Part shown: piece after piece, positions 1 to 5,180 of the stretch | Position numbering within the stretch: the stretch's first letter is position 1 | Layout: every line of letters begins with the position of its first letter | Source of the DNA: DATLYT01 sp035574455 | Lineage (GTDB): Bacteria; Bacteroidota; Ignavibacteria; UBA10030 | Direction of reading: 5' to 3' | Length of the DNA: 5,331 nt | Assembly: GCA_035574455.1 (NCBI GenBank) | Contig: DATLYT010000048.1 | Location: 1-5,331, forward strand | Notes under the pieces: generated by a model | The model's input: only the letters and a program-made list of their open reading frames with translations | What the model was told of the DNA's origin: nothing | Database searches by the model: none | Position numbers and translations under genes: made by a program

Positions 1-666
1 GCGTACCGGGCAGACCAGACGAACGTCACCAACGCAATCCAGCAGATCAAGGCGATGCGGGTGAAGAACATCGTCTCCAGCAATACACAGAAGCACAATC
101 TCTTTCAGGTGGATTCGACGGGAACGCAGGTGGTCGTCTACGAAAAGGGGACGCAGAAAGCGAGTTTTATCTTCGGGAAAACCGGCCCGACGTTCAGCGA
201 CAGCTACGCCCGACTCGCCGGCTCCAACGACGTGGCGCTAGTGACGGGCGCGTACGCGTACACCTTCAACCGCCCGATCAAAGAATGGCGCGACCGAACG
301 ATCTTCTCCACACCCAAAGAGAATATCAAGCAGGTTGAATTCCAATTCGGCGACACGACCTTCACCCTCGCTTTTCAGGACAGTACGTGGAAAATCGGTA
401 AAGATTCTGTCGATGCTTCCACCGTGGAGAGTTTTCTCTCCTCGCTCTCCAAATTCGAGTGTGACGAGTTTGTGGATTCCATTCCTTCACCGCTTCCGAA
501 GTTAACGGCACAGATCGCCGTTGCTGGAACACAGATTCGTTTCCACCATGTGAAAGACGGCGCGAAGTATTTTGTCCAGACCTCCGCATCGCCGCAGTGG
601 TTTGAAGTCCAGCCCTGGCGCGCAGATCAGCTGCTGAAGAGGAAAAAGGATTTGGTGAAGAAGTAA
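1..666 (+). CDS. DUF4340 domain-containing protein, 3' part (5' end outside window)
   Basis: The frame is open from the first base of the window and ends at a TAA stop (664-666), giving 221 visible residues. The N-terminus is missing, so the first in-frame ATG (position 55) is probably internal. The fragment resembles the DUF4340 family: a short helix-like opening with ADQTNV and AIQQIKAM, a repeated pattern of short beta strands, a segment GKTGPTFSDSYARLAG (visible residues 59-74), then EWRDRTIF around residues 95-102, a family-like 'Trp-Arg-Asp' junction before a second copy of the strand pattern. The C-terminus is highly basic (LLKRKKDLVKK). In related bacteria such proteins are often encoded next to a GldG-like ABC-transporter auxiliary gene and are membrane-anchored by an N-terminal helix; neither is visible here. 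The molecular function of DUF4340 is not established. The family assignment is from memory of its pattern and fairly secure; the anchoring and partner are inference. Confidence 0.75.
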   Translation, partial: AYRADQTNVTNAIQQIKAMRVKNIVSSNTQKHNLFQVDSTGTQVVVYEKGTQKASFIFGKTGPTFSDSYARLAGSNDVALVTGAYAYTFNRPIKEWRDRTIFSTPKENIKQVEFQFGDTTFTLAFQDSTWKIGKDSVDASTVESFLSSLSKFECDEFVDSIPSPLPKLTAQIAVAGTQIRFHHVKDGAKYFVQTSASPQWFEVQPWRADQLLKRKKDLVKK

Positions 667-697
667 CCCTCCGTTTTGCTGTCATCCTCCGGGTTCG

Positions 698-776
698 CTT
701 ACCCCCTTATTCTCTTTTTCATCATTCCATTCCTCTATTATCCCCTCTTATTCCTGCCTTTTCCTTGCTTAGCAGG
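698..776 (+). terminator. Candidate transcription terminator (Rho-type C-rich/G-free tract with weak hairpin)
   Basis: In the + strand RNA, positions 698-755 contain 22 C and no G. This is the C-over-G bias known for Rho utilisation sites, and it begins about 30 nt after the stop codon at 664-666. Within and just after it are only weak hairpins: GGGT/ACCC (691-694 with 701-704, 6-nt loop) followed by a T-rich stretch, and CCTGC/GCAGG (753-757 with 772-776, 14-nt loop) followed by CCATTTTT. Neither is a convincing intrinsic terminator, so Rho-dependent termination is the better reading. This is inference from composition only. Confidence 0.3.
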
Positions 777-782
777 CCATTT

Positions 783-811
783 TTGGTTACTTTTCATCGC
801 TCGTCCATAAC
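783..811 (+). promoter_or_regulatory. Weak candidate promoter for the isomerase operon
   Basis: TTGGTT (783-788) and CATAAC (806-811) are separated by 17 bp, matching 3 of 6 and 4 of 6 bases of the housekeeping sigma consensus. A transcript starting about 7 bp downstream would have a leader of roughly 20 nt before the ATG at 840. I could not find a clean Bacteroidota-type TTTG / TAnnTTTG pair. In AT-rich DNA such matches arise easily, so this is only the best candidate in the gap. Confidence 0.2.
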
Positions 812-839
812 TGATTTTTCAATAACTTAGCAGTTTTTC

Positions 840-2846
840 ATGCGACCATCCCGTTTCACTCTCATTATTTCTACCCTCGCAGGTCTTCTCCTTATCGGTT
901 GCTCTGCTTCGGGTCCAAATGCAACAATCGCTACCGTTGGCTCGGAGCGTATCACGGTGAAAGAGTTTGAGGACGCGTATGCGAAGAACAACGGCGGCTG
1001 GGAGAAAGGGGCGGAGGCAAGCCTCGAAGAACGCGAGCGGTTCCTCGACCTGCTCATCAAGTTCAAACTCAAGGTACAGGAAGCCCGCGCGCAGGGGTTA
1101 CTCAACGATTCCACTATTCAGCAAGAGCTGAAATCCTACGGCACCTCTATTGCCACGTCGTACATGCTGGATAAAGAGCTGGTCGAGCCGAACGTCCGGA
1201 AACTGTTCGAGCGAAAATTGGAAGAGGTGCGGGCGAGCCACGTTCTGATTCGCGTGAACTCCAACGCGTCGCCGGAGGATACCGCTGCGGCGTACGAAAA
1301 GGCGATGAAAGCCATCAGCCTTGTCCCCACGATGAGCTTCGACACCATTGCCGTGGCTTATTCCGAAGACCAGAGCGCCTCATTCAACCGTGGCGATTTA
1401 GGCTGGTTCTCCGGCGGACGGATGGTACCTGAGTTTGAAGATGCCGCGTATAGCCTGCCCGTCGGCGAGTACACCCGCAAGCCCGTCCGGACGCAGTTCG
1501 GCTACCACATCATCAAAGTCACGGGGCGTCGGCAGGCACCGGGGCCCGTGCGCATCAGCCACATTCTCAAGCGCTTTTTCATCCCGACGGGAGATGACTC
1601 GCTCGAAGTACGAGATTCATCCTACGCCATTTACCAGAAGCTCAAAGAGGGAATGGATTTTGCCCAGGCGGCAAAGCAATATTCGGACGACCCCAGCTCC
1701 GCCGCTCAGGGCGGCGATCTGGGCTACTTTGAACGCAGTCGGTTGCCGGAACATGTCTCGGACGTCCTGTACCAACTGCCCATTGGTGGCATTACCGAGC
1801 CGATCAAATTCAATTACGGCTACCATATTTTCCGTTTGACCGACCGGAAGCCGCTGCCGACCTTTTCCGACATGGAACGCGACCTCCGCAATCAGTACCA
1901 AAACAGCCGCTATACGACCGATTACGCCAACTACCTACACGCTCTGAAGCGGAAGTACAACCTGAATTACGACGTCGCCACGATGTACGCGTTTACTCAC
2001 GCGTTCGATTCGACCAAAACGCCCTCGACGGCCGGATGGAGCGATACACTGACCACAGACATGTTAGCCCGTACGCTCTTCACGTTCGGCACCACAACCG
2101 TCCGCGTGGCAGATGTGGTGGCCTTTATGGGCTCGAGCCCGGAGTTCAAAACAACAACACTCACGCCGACAAACATCGAGAATCTGGTCGAGCGATTTAC
2201 AGAAATCAAAATCCTGGAAGAAGAGGCGAGCGGTGTTCCCCAGCGGCATCCAAATTTCTCCAAGCTGATGAAGGAATATGAAGACGGCATCCTCCTGTTC
2301 CGGATCGAGCAGGATGAGGTCTGGAATAAAGTCGCGCCCACTGACTCTGCTCTCCGTGCCTACTACGAGGAGCACAAGGAATCGTACCGTTGGCCCGACC
2401 GTATCAACATCCAAGAGATTCTAACGGAAAACGACAGTCTCGCGCGCGCAGCGTACTGGCGTTTGCAGTATGGCGAGGACTTTGGAGAGGTTGCCGCGCA
2501 GCACACCATGCGCCCAACGATGAACGAGAAGCGCGGCATCTGGGGCCTGATGCCGGCCGACTCCCGCGACCTGACGAAAAAAGCCTGGACGATGGCGGTA
2601 GATTCCGTCAGTCCTCCGTTCGAGGCCAACGAGGGCTGGGCGATTATCAAAGTCCTTCAGAAGGACTCTGCTCGCGTCAAGACGTTTGAAGAAGCGCTGC
2701 CGGAAATCACCAGCGCGTATCGGGAATACGCCTCCAAACTTCGTGAACAGCAATGGGTGGAGGAACTGAAGCGCAAATACGGCGTTACCGTGCGGCGGGA
2801 GTTCTTGTCGGAAGCCTTCAAGAGGAAAACCGGTGAAACTCCGTAG
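840..2846 (+). CDS. Multi-domain PpiC/SurA-type peptidyl-prolyl cis-trans isomerase lipoprotein
   Basis: This 668-aa protein should catalyse cis-trans isomerisation of X-Pro bonds and chaperone exported proteins outside the cytoplasm. It begins with a lipoprotein signal (RF, hydrophobic run, lipobox LLIG-C21). A SurA-like N-terminal region follows (about 30-125), opening with ATVGSERITVKEFEDAY. Parvulin domain 1 spans about 131-229 with H134 (ASHVL), D177 at the Cys/Asp active-site position, a GDLGW loop and H223 (FGYHIIKV). Parvulin domain 2 spans about 238-336 with H241, D284, GGDLGY and H329 (YGYHIF). After a helical stretch (about 340-515), a third parvulin-like segment (521-607) has lost both histidines (E526 and A601 in their places). 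The C-terminus ends in a helix with QQWVEELKRKYGVTVR. The ATG at 840 is the only possible start: an in-frame TAG lies at 828-830. No Shine-Dalgarno precedes it. It is the first gene of a three-gene operon. The family is secure; the client proteins are unknown. Confidence 0.92.
   Translation: MRPSRFTLIISTLAGLLLIGCSASGPNATIATVGSERITVKEFEDAYAKNNGGWEKGAEASLEERERFLDLLIKFKLKVQEARAQGLLNDSTIQQELKSYGTSIATSYMLDKELVEPNVRKLFERKLEEVRASHVLIRVNSNASPEDTAAAYEKAMKAISLVPTMSFDTIAVAYSEDQSASFNRGDLGWFSGGRMVPEFEDAAYSLPVGEYTRKPVRTQFGYHIIKVTGRRQAPGPVRISHILKRFFIPTGDDSLEVRDSSYAIYQKLKEGMDFAQAAKQYSDDPSSAAQGGDLGYFERSRLPEHVSDVLYQLPIGGITEPIKFNYGYHIFRLTDRKPLPTFSDMERDLRNQYQNSRYTTDYANYLHALKRKYNLNYDVATMYAFTHAFDSTKTPSTAGWSDTLTTDMLARTLFTFGTTTVRVADVVAFMGSSPEFKTTTLTPTNIENLVERFTEIKILEEEASGVPQRHPNFSKLMKEYEDGILLFRIEQDEVWNKVAPTDSALRAYYEEHKESYRWPDRINIQEILTENDSLARAAYWRLQYGEDFGEVAAQHTMRPTMNEKRGIWGLMPADSRDLTKKAWTMAVDSVSPPFEANEGWAIIKVLQKDSARVKTFEEALPEITSAYREYASKLREQQWVEELKRKYGVTVRREFLSEAFKRKTGETP
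2821..2826 (+). promoter_or_regulatory. Ribosome binding site for the GTG-started 286-aa gene
   Basis: AGAGGA lies inside the last codons of the upstream gene, 6 nt before the GTG at 2833. It supports this unusual start, which overlaps the preceding stop codon region and suggests translational coupling. Confidence 0.65.
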
Positions 2847-3693
2847 TCTCCTAACCTTCACAGTGATTGTTCTCGTGGGATGTGGGAAGAGCGAGCCTCC
2901 CAAGACGCCGGTAGCCCGTATCGATTCGGAGACGCTTACGCTGGAAGATATTACAGCTCGGTTCGATTCGACCCACGGTGTTTCCGATGCACAAATACAC
3001 TCGTATGTGCAACGATGGATTATCGATGAGCTGTTGTATCGCGAAGCTGTACGTCGGGGACTCGACCAACGGGCGGACATTGCGACACGACTTCAGGATA
3101 TTCGTCGCCAGCTCATCATCAATGCCTTGCTCGAAGAGGAAGTCTACTCGGGAAAGCCGGAAACGATCTCCGATAACGACGTGCGGCGTTATTACGACGA
3201 GCATCGGAACGAGTTTGTTTTGACAAGCGACGTTGTCCTTATCAGCTTCGTGCTGTTTCTTGATCGCGAGACGGCCAACGCATTTCGGCTCGCCGTCTTG
3301 CGCGGTACGCCGTGGTCGCAGGCCTTACAAGCAATGCGACAGGATCCAGCACAGAGCGGAAACATCGTTTCTTCAATCGACTCGATGTACTTCACTCAAC
3401 AGACCCTCGTGCCCGCAGAACTCTGGCGCGCGGCCATGGGAATCGGCATCCAGAATCCTTCGTTCCCTATCCGCACCGAAGAGGGCTTCTACGTGCTCAT
3501 GGTCTGGAAGCTTGCCCGGCAGGGACAGCTTGCGGAGTTACCCTACGTCGAAAAAGAAATCCGCAGCCGACTCACGATCGAGCGGCGGCGGAAGTTGTAC
3601 GACCAGCTGCTCGAGAACCTTCGCGCCAGACACGCTGTTGAAGTGTTTGTTGCCCCCGGTATGCGAGACACGAGTAAACAACAAGGAGAATAG
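2833..3693 (+). CDS. Parvulin-like lipoprotein with degenerate isomerase domain
   Basis: This 286-aa protein is a paralogue of its two neighbours and is probably a lipid-anchored periplasmic chaperone rather than an active isomerase. The signal is short (KLRSLLTFTVIVLVG-C17, lipobox LVGC). Next comes a SurA-type N-terminal domain with VARIDSETLTLEDI and a helical region to about 128, including QLIINALLEEEVY and a VRRYYDEHRNEF segment that typically precedes a parvulin domain. The following region (about 131-228) keeps the parvulin pattern of strands and helices but lacks its key residues: the ASHIL histidine is F139 (LISFVLF), the GGDLG loop is absent, and GYH is GFY (Y220). A C-terminal helix (YVEKEIRSRLTIERRRKLYDQLL) and a short strand (HAVEVFV) close the protein. 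The start is GTG, supported by AGAGGA 6 nt upstream, and overlaps the previous gene by 14 bp, so the two are probably translationally coupled. Family membership is inferred from the pattern and context; loss of catalysis is inferred from the missing residues. Confidence 0.85.
   Translation: MKLRSLLTFTVIVLVGCGKSEPPKTPVARIDSETLTLEDITARFDSTHGVSDAQIHSYVQRWIIDELLYREAVRRGLDQRADIATRLQDIRRQLIINALLEEEVYSGKPETISDNDVRRYYDEHRNEFVLTSDVVLISFVLFLDRETANAFRLAVLRGTPWSQALQAMRQDPAQSGNIVSSIDSMYFTQQTLVPAELWRAAMGIGIQNPSFPIRTEEGFYVLMVWKLARQGQLAELPYVEKEIRSRLTIERRRKLYDQLLENLRARHAVEVFVAPGMRDTSKQQGE
3683..3688 (+). promoter_or_regulatory. Ribosome binding site for the SurA-like gene
   Basis: AAGGAG lies in the last codons of the 286-aa gene, 11 nt before GTG (3700) and 14 nt before the adjacent in-frame ATG (3703). 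The spacing is long for both and favours the GTG slightly. The proteins differ by only one residue. Confidence 0.55.
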
Positions 3694-3699
3694 AGAATC

Positions 3700-4962
3700 G
3701 TGATGAAACTGCTTTTCCTATGTGCAGGGTTGTGTGTTGGAGTCCTCCAGGCACAAACCCGCATCGACCGGATCATCGCTATTGTCGATAAAGAGATCAT
3801 CACTGAATCGGAGCTGACCGAACGGGTGACACTCTCGGCGCTGCAGAATCGACTCAACCCCGCCGACTCAACGCTCCGCAAAGAGGTTCTCGATGCCCTC
3901 ATTGCCGAGAAGCTCGTCCTCGCGCAGGCGTACATCGACAGCATCCAGGTCACAGATGAGGAAGTCACCCGCCAGCTTGACCAACAGATTAACGCGCTGA
4001 TTCAGCGGGCAGGGTCGCAGGAGCGGCTCGAGCAGGTGTACGGGATGCCCCTGGCGCGCATCAAGCGTGAATCGCGCGAGATCATGCGCAAGCAGATGAT
4101 GGTCGCGCGCGTGCGTCAGGCGAAGGAAAACACCATTCAAATCTCTCGCCGCGAGGTGGAAGACTTTTTCCTTGCCTACAAAGACAGCCTGCCACGCATT
4201 CCAGAGGAGTTCGAGCTGAGCCATATTTTTATTGTGCCGAAGCCGGATACCGCCATTGAGCAGCAAACCCGCGCCTTTATGGCCACCTTGCTCGATAGTC
4301 TGAGAAAAGGAGCCGATTTTGCCGCATTCGCACGGCGGTATTCTCAGGATGGTTCAGCGGCGGCCGGCGGCGACCTCGGGTGGGCAAAACGGGGCGATTA
4401 CGTGCGGGAATTCGAGGAAGCCGTGTTTGGCTTGAAAGAGAACCAGATTTCCGATATCGTGAAGACGCAGTTCGGCTTTCACATCATTCAGTTAATCGAA
4501 CGGCGCGGCGAGTCCGTCCATGCGCGGCACATCCTTCGGCAAGTTGAGAAGGGCACGGCGAGCGATTCGGCAGCGATCTTGTTTTTAGATTCCCTGCGCA
4601 TGAGAGTCCTGAACGGCGAATCCTTTTCCGAGCTGGCGAAGACGTACTCGGAGGATCAAGAAACAAAACCTTTAGGCGGCAACCTTGGCCGAGTCTCCAT
4701 CGACCAGCTTCAAGAGCCACTGGCAAGCATCGTAAAGAACATGAAAGAAGGAGAAGTCAGCGCGCCTCATCGTGTGCCACACGGCGCATCGTACGGTTAC
4801 CAGATTGTGATGGTGCGAAAGCGCATCCCCGAACACGCGCCAAGCTTAGAGACCGACTACCGGCGTATCGAGCAGATTGCGCTGCAGTTCAAGAAAGCTC
4901 GTATCAGCATGGAGTGGATTGAGGAGTTGAAAAAAAATATCTACTGGGAAGTGCGGATGTAA
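3700..4962 (+). CDS. surA: SurA-like periplasmic chaperone / peptidyl-prolyl isomerase
   Basis: At 420 aa this matches the usual length of SurA, the periplasmic chaperone that escorts outer-membrane proteins to the BAM assembly machinery. A type I signal peptide (MMKLLFLCAGLCVGVLQA, cleavage likely after A18) is followed by the classic SurA opening RIDRIIAIVDKEIITESEL. The N-terminal chaperone domain runs to about 165. Parvulin domain 1 (about 171-268) looks active: H175 (LSHIFIV), D217 (YSQDGS), GGDLGW, and H261 (FGFHIIQL). Parvulin domain 2 (about 275-374) keeps H277 (ARHIL) and D319 but has GGNLG and GYQ (Q368 instead of His), so it is probably weak or inactive. The C-terminal helix and strand (MEWIEELKKNIYWEVRM) would fold back on the N-domain as in SurA. 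The start is GTG at 3700 or the next codon, ATG at 3703. The gene lies 6 bp after the preceding stop, so it is co-transcribed. Family confidence is high; strict orthology to enterobacterial SurA is less certain because the window holds three paralogues. Confidence 0.9.
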   Translation: MMKLLFLCAGLCVGVLQAQTRIDRIIAIVDKEIITESELTERVTLSALQNRLNPADSTLRKEVLDALIAEKLVLAQAYIDSIQVTDEEVTRQLDQQINALIQRAGSQERLEQVYGMPLARIKRESREIMRKQMMVARVRQAKENTIQISRREVEDFFLAYKDSLPRIPEEFELSHIFIVPKPDTAIEQQTRAFMATLLDSLRKGADFAAFARRYSQDGSAAAGGDLGWAKRGDYVREFEEAVFGLKENQISDIVKTQFGFHIIQLIERRGESVHARHILRQVEKGTASDSAAILFLDSLRMRVLNGESFSELAKTYSEDQETKPLGGNLGRVSIDQLQEPLASIVKNMKEGEVSAPHRVPHGASYGYQIVMVRKRIPEHAPSLETDYRRIEQIALQFKKARISMEWIEELKKNIYWEVRM

Positions 4963-5003
4963 CTCTGGCGTGTCGGTTGTTTGATTAACGATGATTCTGA
5001 ACG

Positions 5004-5018
5004 TCATGCGAAGCGTGA
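5004..5018. repeat. Mini-hairpin with GCGAAGC core
   Basis: TCATGC (5004-5009) and GCGTGA (5013-5018) form a six-pair stem, with one T·G wobble in the + strand, closing the three-base loop GAA. The core 5008-5014 is GCGAAGC, a heptamer known to form an exceptionally stable DNA mini-hairpin. Together with the preceding ATTCTGAACG it resembles degenerate members of the short dispersed intergenic repeats that contain GAGCGAAGCGAAG in many bacteria; that link is from memory and unverified. Confidence 0.5.
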
Positions 5019-5025
5019 GGATGCG

Positions 5026-5055
5026 CCACAATGGGCTACAATGGGCCACAATGGG
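5026..5055. repeat. Three tandem 10-bp repeats CCACAATGGG
   Basis: The units are CCACAATGGG (5026-5035), CTACAATGGG (5036-5045) and CCACAATGGG (5046-5055), with no spacers and a single C-to-T difference at 5037. Each full unit contains a small dyad, CCA-CAA-TGG. A 10-bp period places each copy on the same face of the helix, which would suit a phased protein-binding site; simple slippage is the alternative. Confidence 0.9.
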
Positions 5056-5180
5056 ATAGTGGAGAGAATATGCTCTCTTCGTTTCGTCCGGTCACCAATG
5101 CTCTCTTGCACGACAAAGGACGCGATCCCGTTTTAGAAAAATTCTCCCAACACACTTTTACTTCCGATCCTTTAGAATGA
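5031..5180 (+). CDS. Possible small ORF overlapping the moxR start (ATGA)
   Basis: An open frame runs from ATG 5031 (49 aa) or ATG 5070 (36 aa) to TGA 5178-5180, so its stop overlaps the moxR ATG (5177) as ATGA, the usual layout of translational coupling. ATG 5070 has GGAG (5061-5064) 5 nt upstream, the best Shine-Dalgarno in the gap; ATG 5031 has only GAGG at 5017-5020. From the second start the peptide reads MLSSFRPVTNALLHDKGRDP and ends in HTFTSDPLE. I recognise no family, signal peptide or membrane segment. From the first start it would read through two of the 10-bp repeats, which argues for the shorter form. It may be a leader peptide that brings ribosomes to moxR, or chance. Confidence 0.25.
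   Translation: MGYNGPQWDSGENMLSSFRPVTNALLHDKGRDPVLEKFSQHTFTSDPLE
5060..5107 (+). promoter_or_regulatory. Candidate RNA element: SD-covering hairpin with a duplicated partner
   Basis: GAGAG (5062-5066), part of the Shine-Dalgarno GGAGAG, can pair with CTCTC (5073-5077), leaving a six-base loop that contains the ATG at 5070. The ten bases ATGCTCTCTT at 5070-5079 recur exactly at 5098-5107, offering a second, mutually exclusive partner for the same GAGAG. The stem is only five pairs (six with G·U), so a regulatory role is speculative. Confidence 0.25.

Larger units (their letters stand above)
667..839. other. Intergenic region, pyrimidine-rich then AT-rich
   Basis: This 173-bp gap separates the DUF4340 gene from the isomerase operon. 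Its first two thirds are strongly pyrimidine-biased on the + strand, and positions 698-755 contain no G at all. The last third is AT-rich and carries TTTTTCA at 815-821 and again at 834-840, running into the ATG at 840; a further copy lies at 715-721. No gene, tRNA or mobile element is visible. The gap most likely holds the end of one transcript and the promoter of the next, because it is the longest gap before the first isomerase gene, whereas the spacings within the following three genes are -14 and +6 bp. Confidence 0.6.
4963..5176. other. Structured intergenic region between the SurA-like gene and moxR
   Basis: This 214-bp gap carries several small structures listed separately: a GCGAAGC-centred hairpin (5004-5018), three 10-bp repeats (5026-5055), a GAGAG/CTCTC hairpin (5062-5077) and a duplicated ATGCTCTCTT. 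I found no clear intrinsic terminator after the stop at 4960-4962 and no convincing sigma-type promoter, so whether moxR is co-transcribed with the isomerase genes cannot be decided from the sequence. Confidence 0.55.

Noticed and set aside
1491..1503. Identical 13-nt stretch ACGCAGTTCGGCT also at 4465-4477, considered as a sign of recent recombination between isomerase genes
   Set aside because: Both encode the conserved TQFG of the parvulin signature, and the surrounding codons differ, so shared protein sequence explains it.
2421..3080. 219-codon open frame on the - strand spanning the junction of the first two isomerase genes
   Set aside because: It lies antisense to two well-supported coding regions, its translation is rich in Arg and Ser with no domain pattern, and it is explained by codon bias of the sense frame.
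3233..3703. 156-codon alternative + strand frame inside the 286-aa gene
   Set aside because: The translation is low-complexity Ser/Arg/Cys-rich with no family resemblance, while the overlapping frame has a lipobox, ribosome binding site and paralogous pattern.
3543..3968. 141-codon - strand frame over the start of the SurA-like gene
   Set aside because: It is antisense to a clear signal peptide and SurA N-domain; its Ser/Arg/Thr-rich product looks like a reverse-strand shadow.
4963..5000. Intrinsic terminator after the SurA-like gene
   Set aside because: No stable GC-rich stem followed by a T-run is visible; the nearby GCGAAGC hairpin has no T-tract.
5026..5055. CRISPR array
   Set aside because: The repeats are only 10 bp and have no spacers between them.
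4963..5176. Sigma-70 or Bacteroidota-type promoter for moxR
   Set aside because: Candidate -35 words such as TTGATT (4981-4986) and TTGCAC (5106-5111) have no acceptable -10 partner at 16-18 bp, and no TAnnTTTG was found.
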